DNA from: Dyella terrae
GTDB taxonomy: Bacteria; Pseudomonadota; Gammaproteobacteria; Xanthomonadales; Rhodanobacteraceae
Assembly (NCBI RefSeq): GCF_004322705.1
Contig: NZ_SIZZ01000004.1
Coordinates: forward strand, 1-64,000
Length of the DNA: 64,000 nucleotides
Reading direction: 5' to 3'
A program made the position numbers and the translations under genes. This document shows, in pieces, positions 26,836 through 35,237 of the stretch (position 1 is its first letter; every line of letters begins with the position of its first letter). The notes beneath the pieces are model-generated. The model did not search any database. It was given only the letters and a program-made list of their open reading frames with translations, and had not been told where the DNA came from.

Positions 26836-27309
26836 ATGCATGAACTCATCCTCTTGCGTCACGCCGAAGCCCAGCCCGCACAGGCCGGTGGTGACGACAT
26901 GGGCCGGCGACTGAGCGGGCGTGGCGAGCAGGAGGCGAAAGAGGCCGGTAAGTGGCTCGCCTCGCATGGCGCCAGGCCGGATCGCGTGCTGTGCTCCCCT
27001 TCAGAGCGAACGCGCGCAACGGCCACGCTGGCGCTGCAGGCCCTGAAGAACGCACCCGGCATGCAGCTTGCCGACGAGATCTACGATGCCACCCCGGGCG
27101 AGCTGCTGGCGTTGCTCGACCAACACGGCGATGCAGGAACCGTCATGCTGGTTGGCCACAATCCGGGCATCGAACGCCTGGTGGCCCTGCTGGTCGAGGG
27201 TCGCTCGGATGAATTCCGCGGTATGCCACCCGCGGGCCTGGCGGTTCTCCACCTGGAGACCCCGCTTGAACCGGGCATTGCCCGTCTGGATGCCTTCTGG
27301 TCGCCGTGA
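26836..27309 (+). CDS. sixA: Phosphohistidine phosphatase SixA-like
   Basis: A 157-residue histidine phosphatase of the phosphoglycerate-mutase-like superfamily, with the catalytic LLRHAEA motif at the N-terminus and the second histidine in VGHNPGIERLV. E. coli SixA removes phosphate from HPt domains or phosphotransfer proteins; the target here is unknown. The start at 26836 is preceded by GGAG. Its TGA stop overlaps the GTG start of the YceI gene, indicating translational coupling. Confidence 0.88.
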   Translation: MHELILLRHAEAQPAQAGGDDMGRRLSGRGEQEAKEAGKWLASHGARPDRVLCSPSERTRATATLALQALKNAPGMQLADEIYDATPGELLALLDQHGDAGTVMLVGHNPGIERLVALLVEGRSDEFRGMPPAGLAVLHLETPLEPGIARLDAFWSP

Positions 27310-27878
27310 AACACTTGCTCGCCCGCTTCATCGTTGCACTGCTCCTTCCCGCATCCACCTGTCTTCACGCCGCCGACTACCGCATCGACCCCGCGCAGTC
27401 GCATGCGGATTTCGGCGTACGACTGTTCTGGCTGACCACCATCAACGGCCGCTTCGAACACATCGATGGCGACATCACGCTGAGTGCCCAGCGCGATGCC
27501 GCCGTGGTCAACGCGCGGATCACCGTCGACAGCATCACGATGAGTTCCGACCGTTTTCGCCGCTGGGTGCTGGCACCGGAGTTCTTCGACGCGGAGCACT
27601 ACCCCACCATCCATTTCGTCTCCGAACCGGTGATGCTGGCGGCCTTGCGCGACGGCGGCGAACTGTTTGGCGAACTGACCATTCGGGGCGTGAGCCGACC
27701 AGCACATTTCCAGTTGGTGTCGGCGCCATGCGTGCAGGGCAAACCCTACGAATGCGAAATCGAAGTACGCGGTTCCATCCAGCGCAGCGACTTTGGCATG
27801 ACGGGACACCGCACCGCGCTGTCGGACAAGGTCGACCTGGGCATGACCATCCGGCTGGCGCCACCGATGGAAAATTAA
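27306..27878 (+). CDS. YceI family periplasmic protein
   Basis: A 190-residue protein with a signal peptide (MKHLLARFIVALLLPASTCLHA) and a YceI lipocalin-like beta-barrel. The typical opening YRIDPAQSHADFGV and later ITVDSITMSSDRFRRW and LFGELTIRGVSRP are present. YceI barrels bind isoprenoid-like or other lipids in the periplasm. The GTG start overlaps the sixA stop. Function here is inferred only from the fold; the pairing with SixA is unexplained. Confidence 0.87.
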   Translation: MKHLLARFIVALLLPASTCLHAADYRIDPAQSHADFGVRLFWLTTINGRFEHIDGDITLSAQRDAAVVNARITVDSITMSSDRFRRWVLAPEFFDAEHYPTIHFVSEPVMLAALRDGGELFGELTIRGVSRPAHFQLVSAPCVQGKPYECEIEVRGSIQRSDFGMTGHRTALSDKVDLGMTIRLAPPMEN

Positions 27879-27887
27879 TTCGTCGGC

Positions 27888-27933
27888 CATCCCGCGCTCA
27901 TGATTGCTTAGGCAAATCGCTAAGGACGGGATG
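27888..27933 (+). terminator. Nested inverted repeat after the YceI gene
   Basis: CATCCCG (27888-27894) pairs with CGGGATG (27927-27933), and CTTAG (27907-27911) with CTAAG (27920-27924). The nested hairpins just after the stop may end the parA-sixA-yceI transcript, although no T run follows. Confidence 0.4.
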
Positions 27934-28003
27934 TCGCGCCTTCAGAAACGGTGCCTAGGCTGAACTTGCACCCAGCATTCGCTGATCTGGCAAGTAGAAA
28001 CCT

Positions 28004-29392
28004 ATGAACACCGTTCCGTACTCCACCTTCGCGCGGCGGTCCCTCGCTGCCGTCACGGCCATGGCCCTCGCCGGTGCCGCGGCGGCATCCGACACCGGGT
28101 CTCAGGACTTGTATCACGCGGCCAAAGCACACATTCACGCGTTCGAACGCATCGCACGTGAGCACGGAAACGATCGATCCGATGGCTCGCCCGGTTTCGA
28201 AGCGTCCGCAGCATACGTCGAGACGGTGCTTCGCCAGGCCGGTTACCGGCCCTGGCGCCAGTATTTCCATTACGTTGGCCAGAAGGTGCACAAGAAACGC
28301 GCGGCAACCAATGTTCCCCAACTAGCACAGGTGTTGAATCGCCCGGTTGCCGGAACCCCTGCCACGCCCGCGGGTGGGATCAGGACACTCGTCGCCAGCC
28401 TTGGTCCGCATGACGGGTGCCATGCGTCCGACTGGGAGGGTAGGAACGTGCGGGATACGATCCTTCTGATGCCTCTCACCCGTAGCACGCAGTGCAGTCT
28501 GAACGCCCAGCTGATCGGCGCCAGGCAGCACGGCGCGCTTGCCGTCGTCACCTATGTCGCGGATTCGAATCGCGCGGAGCCCTACGAGGGCCTGGGCGAC
28601 GACGGATCCGGAGCGCTTCCGGCAACCATCATCACCGGCACCGATGCGCATCGCCTCAATGCCGCCTTGGAACGCGGCAAGGTCACCATGCATCTGGACC
28701 TGGCATCCACGCAGACGACGCTTCGCTCGTTCAATGTTCTTGCGGAGAAGGTCGGGAGCACGGGAGGCAAGATGTTCATGGCCGGTGCGCACCTGGATAG
28801 CGTCCCGGATTCTCCAGGCGTCGAAGACAACGCTGCAGGAAGCGCCTTGGTGCTTGCGTCGGCGGTATCGCTGGCAAACCTTCGCCACCCACAGACGCTT
28901 CGATTTGCCTGGTGGGGTGCAGAAGAAGTTGGGCTTGAAGGCTCTCGCCACTTTGTTGCCCAACTGACGCCTCTACGCCAGGCGCGCCTGGCGGGCTACT
29001 TCAATTTCGATGCCGTAGCATCGCCAAATCCCATCATCGGCGTTTACGAAACGGGTCGGCACGATTCGGCCAGCCTTGCATTACGACGTGCGTTTACCGT
29101 TCATTTCGACCGGACCGACCAGGCATGGATCCCTTGTCGCAACGTTCCACGAAGTTCCGACAGCGCAGCGTTTCTTGAAGCTGGCATACCCGTGGGAGGC
29201 CTTTGTGCCTTCGGCGACCACGGCACCAAAACCCTCGAAGAGCAACAGCTCTTCGGCGGCGAATCAGGCCAACCCTATTCATCGACAAGTCACACGCCGC
29301 AGGACGATCTGGATCACATCTCCTGGGATGCGGTACGCACCTTTGCCCCGGCCGTGCGACAGGCACTGGACACGTTAGCCAACGACGGCTGA
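28004..29392 (+). CDS. Secreted M28 family aminopeptidase with PA domain
   Basis: A 462-residue exported zinc peptidase. A signal peptide (about residues 1-28) is followed by an N-terminal helix, a protease-associated (PA) insert (LIGARQHGALAVVTYV) around residues 165-235, and the M28 catalytic domain. Metal ligands are visible in AGAHLDSVPDSPGVEDNAAG and in WWGAEEVGLEGSRHF, with FNFDAVASPNP and a final SHTPQDDLDHI containing the last His. This is the plan of Streptomyces-type or leucyl aminopeptidases with PA domains. It probably degrades extracellular peptides. It stands alone. Confidence 0.9.
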   Translation: MNTVPYSTFARRSLAAVTAMALAGAAAASDTGSQDLYHAAKAHIHAFERIAREHGNDRSDGSPGFEASAAYVETVLRQAGYRPWRQYFHYVGQKVHKKRAATNVPQLAQVLNRPVAGTPATPAGGIRTLVASLGPHDGCHASDWEGRNVRDTILLMPLTRSTQCSLNAQLIGARQHGALAVVTYVADSNRAEPYEGLGDDGSGALPATIITGTDAHRLNAALERGKVTMHLDLASTQTTLRSFNVLAEKVGSTGGKMFMAGAHLDSVPDSPGVEDNAAGSALVLASAVSLANLRHPQTLRFAWWGAEEVGLEGSRHFVAQLTPLRQARLAGYFNFDAVASPNPIIGVYETGRHDSASLALRRAFTVHFDRTDQAWIPCRNVPRSSDSAAFLEAGIPVGGLCAFGDHGTKTLEEQQLFGGESGQPYSSTSHTPQDDLDHISWDAVRTFAPAVRQALDTLANDG

Positions 29393-29407
29393 GCGACCGC
29401 GCCGCAA

Positions 29408-29435
29408 AGGGGGACAGGCCACCAGCCTGCCCCCT
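29408..29435 (+). terminator. Hairpin between the M28 peptidase and phospholipase D-family genes
   Basis: AGGGGGACAGGC (29408-29419) and GCCTGCCCCCT (29425-29435) form a strong stem with one bulge, 16 bases after the peptidase stop and 12 bases before the next start codon. It may be an attenuator-type terminator. Confidence 0.5.
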
Positions 29436-29446
29436 ATCATTGGCGC

Positions 29447-31360
29447 ATGCGCCGGCTCAGTGTTGCCCTCTCCATCGCCGTAGTGACGATGCTGCTGCTC
29501 ACCGGCTGCAGTGTGTCGCACACGGCTGTCAGGGCGGCGGACAACGCCATCGTGCTCGGCGCCGACCGCACGTCCACTTGTGCCAGCGACGATCACTGCG
29601 CGATCCCTTCGCCCCTGATGGATGAAGCCCATCGAGTCCTCACCGACTCCACGGACGAGCGCCCGGCACACTTCGTGACCCTGTTGGGTGACAGCGAAGC
29701 GGCGATGGTCGCGCGTATCCATCTGATTCGCGCGGCGCGCACCTCGATCGATATCCAGACTTATATCTGGGACCGCGACGATGCCGGTGACGTCATTCTC
29801 GATGAACTGGTGCAGGCCGCGAAGCGAGGCGTCAAGGTGCGCATCCTGGCCGACCAGCTGTTCTCGTTCAACGATCCGCGCTGGCTTGATCAACTGGCGT
29901 TCGCGCATGCGAACCTGCAGATTCGCCTGTACAACCCCACGTTCAATGAAGCGCAGACATCGCCGGTCGAATTCGCCGCCGGCATCGTGTGCTGCTTCTA
30001 CAAATTCAACCAGCGCATGCACAACAAGGTGCTGGTCGCGGACAACGTCATCGGAATCACCGGCGGTCGCAACTACCAGAACCGCTACTTCGACTGGGAC
30101 AACGACTTCGACTATGTCGATCGCGACGTCATGGTGGCCGGCCCCGCGGCGCAGGCCATGGGCGCGAGCTTCGAGCTGTTCTGGAACCACAAGCGCTCCG
30201 TGTCACTGAGCCGGCTTCGCGACATCAATGCGCTCCTGCGCAAGCACGAGGCGCAACCCTGGACCACTCCCGTGTACGCCCACCCCGAACGCGTCGCGCG
30301 CGTCCAGGCCGAGGCCGCCGATACCGACTGGATCGAGGACTACCTGCTGCTGCCCAGTTTTCATACGTCGCACGTGGAGTTCTTCAGTGACCTTCCGGCG
30401 AAGACGGAACAGCCCAAGGAACGCGACGCACACGAATTCACCTCCAACGTCATGCGCATGGTTGGCTCGGCCAAGCGCGAAGTGCTGCTGCAAACGCCCT
30501 ACCTGGTGATGAGCAAGCGCGCGCAGACCATCTTCGAACGACTGCACAAGCAACCCGACCCGCCACGCATCATCGTCTCGACGAATTCGCTGGCCTCCAC
30601 GGACGCCTTCGCGGTGTACGCGCTGTCGTACAAGCACCGCAAACGGTATCTCACGGAGTTCGGTTTCGAAATCTACGAGCTGAAGCCGCATGCCATCGGC
30701 CCTGCGCAGGACAATGCGTTGTCTAGCAGCGAGGATGGCCCGCCCGTGGAGGATGTGCCGGTGACAACCAAGCGCGAGTCCACCCGCGTGGCCGGTAGCG
30801 GCGGCAGCGGAAGTAGCAGTGCACGCGTGATCGGTACGGAAAGCCGCAGCAGCCTGAGCGTCAAGCGCAATGGCAAGCGCAACCGCCCGCCGCCGCTGAT
30901 CAGCCTGGGCCGGCGCTTCGGCCTGCATGCGAAGTCCATCGTGGTCGATGACACCTTCGCCATGGTCGGCTCGCACAACTTCGACCCGCGCTCGGACCAC
31001 TACAACACCGAAGCCGGCGTCATCGTGTACGACAACGATTTCGCGCAGGCACTGCGCCAGAGCATCATGCGCGACACCCAGCCGGAGAACGCCTGGGTCA
31101 TCGGCCCGCGCCAGCAATCCTCGCTCGACTCGGCGATGGAGGATGTGTCCTCCTCGCTCCCGCTGTTCGATTTCTGGCCCTATCGCTACGCTACCAGCTA
31201 CGAACTCAAGCCCGGCTGCACGCCCATGCGGCCCAGCGATCCGGCCTTTCTTACCTGCTACACGCCGGTGGGTGACTTTCCCGACGTGGCCGGATCGCCG
31301 AAGTCCATCTATACGCGCTTGATCACGGCATTCGGGGCGGGCGTGCAAGGCGTCCTGTAA
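29447..31360 (+). CDS. Phospholipase D-family lipoprotein (cardiolipin synthase C-like)
   Basis: A 637-residue protein with a lipoprotein signal ending in the lipobox LLTGC (Cys near residue 21), then two phospholipase D HKD motifs. The first is HNKVLVADNVIGITGGRN near residue 190; the second is HAKSIVVDDTFAMVGSHNFD near residue 492. Their order and spacing fit the ClsC/YmdC family, which makes cardiolipin. It is longer than ClsC (about 470 residues) because of a serine/glycine/arginine-rich, probably disordered insert at about 425-480 just before the second HKD motif. A transphosphatidylase or phospholipase role is likely. Confidence 0.88.
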   Translation: MRRLSVALSIAVVTMLLLTGCSVSHTAVRAADNAIVLGADRTSTCASDDHCAIPSPLMDEAHRVLTDSTDERPAHFVTLLGDSEAAMVARIHLIRAARTSIDIQTYIWDRDDAGDVILDELVQAAKRGVKVRILADQLFSFNDPRWLDQLAFAHANLQIRLYNPTFNEAQTSPVEFAAGIVCCFYKFNQRMHNKVLVADNVIGITGGRNYQNRYFDWDNDFDYVDRDVMVAGPAAQAMGASFELFWNHKRSVSLSRLRDINALLRKHEAQPWTTPVYAHPERVARVQAEAADTDWIEDYLLLPSFHTSHVEFFSDLPAKTEQPKERDAHEFTSNVMRMVGSAKREVLLQTPYLVMSKRAQTIFERLHKQPDPPRIIVSTNSLASTDAFAVYALSYKHRKRYLTEFGFEIYELKPHAIGPAQDNALSSSEDGPPVEDVPVTTKRESTRVAGSGGSGSSSARVIGTESRSSLSVKRNGKRNRPPPLISLGRRFGLHAKSIVVDDTFAMVGSHNFDPRSDHYNTEAGVIVYDNDFAQALRQSIMRDTQPENAWVIGPRQQSSLDSAMEDVSSSLPLFDFWPYRYATSYELKPGCTPMRPSDPAFLTCYTPVGDFPDVAGSPKSIYTRLITAFGAGVQGVL

Positions 31361-31370
31361 GACGCCGACC

Positions 31371-31862
31371 TCAACGAGATCGTGCTGCCCGTGTTCTCGC
31401 GGCCTTCTTGGCCGCGGCCGCGCGCCCACCTGCGCCCTTGGTCCGTGCCGCCTTTTTTGCTGCCGCGGAGCGCGATGCCGCCGTGCGTTTGCTGGCTGCT
31501 TTTTTTGCATGCGCTGACAAGGCTTTCGTGGACGCGGCGCTGTGACCTTCGCGCTTGAGCGCACTCTTGGTGGCGCGCGATCGCGTCGGATTGGCCTTGT
31601 GCGGGTGCGCCCCGGCCTCTTCATCCGCGGCAGCCCGCTGGCGCACCGTCTTGCTGGCGGTGCGCTTGACCGGCACCTTCACTCCGGCCCGCCGTGCCTT
31701 CGACAGACCGATGGCGATGGCTTGTTTGGCCGAACGAGCACCATGCTTGCCTTCGCGCACGTGTTCAATTTCTTCCTTGACGAACTCACCCGCCTGGGTG
31801 CTCGGCGCTTTGCCCTGCCGCTTGTCGCGCGCGGCCGCTTGTCGTGTCCGTTTCTCGGGCAT
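31371..31862 (-). CDS. Lysine/alanine-rich basic protein, histone H1-like tail (DUF6496-like)
   Basis: A 163-residue, very basic protein. The first 75 residues hold the conserved-looking core EFVKEEIEHVREGKHGARSA followed by KQAIAIGLSKARRAGVKVP, typical of DUF6496-like proteins. The rest is a low-complexity tail of AAAKKAA and TKSAL-type repeats resembling bacterial histone H1-like proteins. Nucleic-acid binding is plausible but not shown. The start at 31862 follows GGGAGG; the longer open frame upstream is not supported. It converges on the phospholipase D-family gene, with 10 bases between their stops. Confidence 0.75.
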   Translation of the reverse strand: MPEKRTRQAAARDKRQGKAPSTQAGEFVKEEIEHVREGKHGARSAKQAIAIGLSKARRAGVKVPVKRTASKTVRQRAAADEEAGAHPHKANPTRSRATKSALKREGHSAASTKALSAHAKKAASKRTAASRSAAAKKAARTKGAGGRAAAAKKAARTRAARSR

Positions 31863-32072
31863 GTGCTGCCTCCCATTGGTTCGGCCCCTGCGTGTTCCAG
31901 TAAGCACGGAGGTCGTTGACAGGCCGTCAATCAGGCACCGGGTCGATGCGCGCAGTTCAGCATGCTCGCGGCTTTGTGGATGGGGTTGCCAGCGGGGCAT
32001 TGGCGACGGCCAAGGGTCTTGTGGCAGGATCGCCGGCTCGTGCCTGAGGGGGCCTTGGGGGAGGTGTGCGCG

Positions 32073-32564
32073 ATGTCGATGATCGGGAATTTTGTCGCCC
32101 TGCGACCGGACAAACTGGCCGAGTTGAAAGACGATCCGGAAGCGATCGATGCCTTCATCTATCCCGAGGACGAGGCCGCCATTCCGCATCACCTTGATGT
32201 CGACAAGGCCTGGCATGCCATCCACTTCGTGCTGAATGGCGAGGTGTGGGGTGGTGAAGGCCCGCTCGGGCAGGCGGTGATGGGTGGGGAGGAAATTGGC
32301 GACGACATCGGCTACGGCCCGGCGCGCTTCCTGACGCCTGGCGAAGTGCGCGATATCGCGCACGCGCTCGTCCATCTTTCGCCCGCGCAATTCAGCGAGC
32401 GCTTCAATGCCCGCGCCTTGCACGAAGCGGAAATTTATCCGCAGATCTGGTTGACGGAAGGCGAGTTGGCGCGCGATTTCGTCGTCGATCACTATCGTCT
32501 GATGATGGACTTCTACCGCGACGCCGCCGGTCGCGGCGACGGCGCGCTGCTGTTCCTCAACTGA
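32073..32564 (+). CDS. DUF1877 (YfbM-like) protein
   Basis: A 163-residue cytosolic protein of the YfbM/DUF1877 family. Typical segments are WHAIHFVLNG, YGPARFLTPGEVRDIAHAL and EGELARDFVVDHYRLMMDFY. The function of the family is unknown. The ATG at 32073 has GGGGAGG nine bases before it, which rules out the longer frame. Its stop is 8 bases from the stop of the large convergent gene. Confidence 0.85.
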   Translation: MSMIGNFVALRPDKLAELKDDPEAIDAFIYPEDEAAIPHHLDVDKAWHAIHFVLNGEVWGGEGPLGQAVMGGEEIGDDIGYGPARFLTPGEVRDIAHALVHLSPAQFSERFNARALHEAEIYPQIWLTEGELARDFVVDHYRLMMDFYRDAAGRGDGALLFLN

Positions 32565-32571
32565 GCCGGCT

Positions 32572-35079
32572 TCATCGGTGTATGAGCCGCGAGAGGCCCT
32601 GCCCTATCGTGGCGAAGAAACCGGGTTTGGCCGGTCGACCGGGCGGGGCTGGCTCCGCGGGTCTTGTCCACGCGCCATTGCCATTCAGGCGGTGGGTTAC
32701 CTTGGTCTCGCTGAAGCGCTTGTGGGCCCCCCATTCGACGATGAAGTGGAAGCGCCTCGGACGCGCCGTCGAGGTGCTGGACTGGGTGGACGCTTCCTCC
32801 AATTGCCAGGCGCCCGGTTGCTCCAGGCGAGCGGCAATGCGCCGCTCCAGTGTCGATCGCGTGCGTGCGTCGTGTGCGGGACATTGCTCGAGCAAGGCCA
32901 GATCGGTTTGAACGTCCTGCCGCGCGCTGGCCGACAGTCCATAGCGCAAGACGTACTGATCGCCACGGGGCTGTTGTCGAACCCGATCGAGGAACTCGCC
33001 TAGCTGCACGCGGGCCTGCCCCACCATCGCATCCTGTGCTTCCCGGGATTGTCCATGCATCCGCGCGGCCAGTTCGGGCGTCCACAGATAGCGTTCGCCT
33101 TTCAACAAACGCTCGAACGAATCGAACGATGCGACGTCTACTTCCAATGAGGTCGACGGCAACAGCTTGCCGTTTCGCATCAACAGTTCGATCGTCGTTG
33201 CCTTGCCGGTATCGCGTGAACGTGGCCGCACCCAACGCGCCAGCCGTGCCGGAAGGATGCGACCGATGGCGCTGTCCTTGAACCAGGCGGGTATCGCCAC
33301 CATCGGATGGGCTTCGCTGGTTTGGGCTACGGCGACCGACGCACCGATAAAGGGACTGGCATTCAGCCGCACGCCTTTTGCCACCTTGACGCGAACGGAT
33401 CGGATCGTGCCCCCCTGATCGCCCGACAGGGTGCGCGAGCGGTAAGAGGTGGCGCTTGCCTGAAGACCCAGGCCCGCGCGTGACTGCACGTCGCTGGAGA
33501 CATCGGCTGCAGCGCTAGCGCCGAGTTCGACCACGCCGCCGAGCGAGTGCTGACGATGACGCTGTTCGTGCCAGCTGAGCGACAGATGAGGGTTGCCTGC
33601 CAGTGTGTTCCAGTTGGTCGGTTCCGAGGTGGCGCCTGGACCGCTATCGGCACGAAACCAGTCGTCCAGCCCTTGCCTCTGCGTTGCGTCGGATGGGTGG
33701 GTCAAGCGCACGGTCACGCCCGTACTGTGCGACGCCTGGCGCCCTCCGCCCACGTAGAGCATGCCGCCGGCCGCTCGCGCGGAGAACGGTGCGCCCAGAC
33801 CCACGTTGCGCCCCATCAGGACCCCAACGCCGCCGGTCAACTCAAGCTCTTTACGCGTACCAACGTGTATCTCGGTGAACTCGTGCGTGCGGCGGATGCT
33901 CACCACTTGATCGCGCGCGAGTTGAAGGTGGGGATCGATGGCAACGGCAAACGTACCACTGGGGTCGAGCATCGCACTGACAGCGGTCAGCACTAGGGCA
34001 ATTGCGTCGCCACCGACAAAGAAGCGGTGACCGGTGCACAACTCCATCTGGTCGCCAGGATGCGCCTCCATGATGTAGTTGATCAGGTCTTGCTTGATCT
34101 GCTCACGGCGCTGCGTCGCTTGTGGTGTTGGTCCCGCTTGCCTGGGCATGGCGTTGAGCGGCGACACGTAGGCGCCTCCAAGCTTCTTGATCGGGTGCAC
34201 GGTTTGACCGGCCTGGGGAACGGTGCGCTGCTGAAATGCATTCAACTGCGCCTTCACCCGGGCCAGTGGCGTGTCTTCCCCATCGTCCCGATAACCTTGT
34301 CGCCAACTGGCCAGCGCGCTGCGTTGAGCGTCGTCGAGCGATGCCTCTCCCTCGCGCATGGCGCGTTCGGCGGCCTGCCAGACTCTTAGGGCAAATGGCT
34401 GCAGGTTGGAGCGACGGGCATTCATCAACGCATGCGGTGATGGATCGCATGACCACTCGAGCGGCGTATCTGGCGCGAGATCCTGCTGCGCCGCCATTTC
34501 CAGCTGCTGCAATACCGACGCCAGTCTTTGCCCCCTGCCGTCCCATTCGTCGGCGGCTTGAAGCATCACCATCGCGATGCCCGAAGGTGCGCGTTTGGCG
34601 TACAGCGCCTGCAGGATGTCCCGTCCCATGGCACTGCGCGCGAGCGTGCGAACGACAAGCCATGCGCGTGCCTGCGCGACCGAATGCGATCGCGCGACGC
34701 CTGGATGGGCAACATCCAGTTCGCGCATCGCCTCAAGCACACTCGTGAGTTCACCGGATTTGCCGGCCAATCCCGCGACGAGATGATGCAGGTAGTCGTG
34801 CGCGTCCTGGATGTTCCAGCCGTTCATGGCCGGGTCTTCTTGCAAGGGCCGGGCGAAGTCGGCCAAGGCGATGCGATTGTGCTTCAGCGCATCAGGAAGA
34901 GGCGCAGGTTCCGGGTTTTGTGCCCGCTTCGGCATCGACGGATGCGTCGGGCGATTCTTGACGGCGCCAAAGCGCAGAATGTGCAGACCACGCGCTGGAT
35001 TCATGCCTTTCGCCAGCTGGGGCAAGGTGCAAGTCAGGAGAGAGTTCGAGATGCCGTTTGCGCTCATGGCCAAGCTCAT
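32572..35079 (-). CDS. Large protein of unknown function, possibly type III effector-like
   Basis: An 835-residue soluble protein with no signal peptide or membrane segment. Residues about 100-290 are helical and include ALASWRQGYRDDGEDTPLAR, an arrangement reminiscent of the N-terminal halves of large type III effectors (AWR, XopZ and AvrE/DspE classes). Residues about 330-600 are rich in beta strands and glycine (GGVGVLMGRNVGLGAPFSAR, GGMLYVGGGRQ). The C-terminus is helical and basic. The effector reading is my recollection of pattern, not a search. No secretion genes or clear hrp box are seen. Codon third positions look less GC-rich than in glnA. The exact start is uncertain: ATGs at 35079 and 35067 both lack a good ribosome site. 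Confidence 0.55.
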   Translation of the reverse strand: MSLAMSANGISNSLLTCTLPQLAKGMNPARGLHILRFGAVKNRPTHPSMPKRAQNPEPAPLPDALKHNRIALADFARPLQEDPAMNGWNIQDAHDYLHHLVAGLAGKSGELTSVLEAMRELDVAHPGVARSHSVAQARAWLVVRTLARSAMGRDILQALYAKRAPSGIAMVMLQAADEWDGRGQRLASVLQQLEMAAQQDLAPDTPLEWSCDPSPHALMNARRSNLQPFALRVWQAAERAMREGEASLDDAQRSALASWRQGYRDDGEDTPLARVKAQLNAFQQRTVPQAGQTVHPIKKLGGAYVSPLNAMPRQAGPTPQATQRREQIKQDLINYIMEAHPGDQMELCTGHRFFVGGDAIALVLTAVSAMLDPSGTFAVAIDPHLQLARDQVVSIRRTHEFTEIHVGTRKELELTGGVGVLMGRNVGLGAPFSARAAGGMLYVGGGRQASHSTGVTVRLTHPSDATQRQGLDDWFRADSGPGATSEPTNWNTLAGNPHLSLSWHEQRHRQHSLGGVVELGASAAADVSSDVQSRAGLGLQASATSYRSRTLSGDQGGTIRSVRVKVAKGVRLNASPFIGASVAVAQTSEAHPMVAIPAWFKDSAIGRILPARLARWVRPRSRDTGKATTIELLMRNGKLLPSTSLEVDVASFDSFERLLKGERYLWTPELAARMHGQSREAQDAMVGQARVQLGEFLDRVRQQPRGDQYVLRYGLSASARQDVQTDLALLEQCPAHDARTRSTLERRIAARLEQPGAWQLEEASTQSSTSTARPRRFHFIVEWGAHKRFSETKVTHRLNGNGAWTRPAEPAPPGRPAKPGFFATIGQGLSRLIHR

Positions 35080-35180
35080 GCAGTGACGAGCCTTGAACCT
35101 AATGTACGGATTTGGACATCGGGTGACGGATTCCCGTGTCGTTTATGGCCGTTCGTCCGATGTTTTCTGCCCAGGCGTCC

Positions 35181-35210
35181 AAAAAAGCAAACGGGCGCCG
35201 AAGCGCCCGT
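35181..35210 (-). terminator. Intrinsic terminator of glnA
   Basis: On the minus strand ACGGGCGC, loop TTCG, GCGCCCGT form a perfect eight-base stem with a UUCG tetraloop 27 bases after the glnA stop. It is followed by TTTGC and a run of six T. Confidence 0.92.
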
Positions 35211-35237
35211 CTGTTCTTCCCGCCAGTGACGCGCCGG

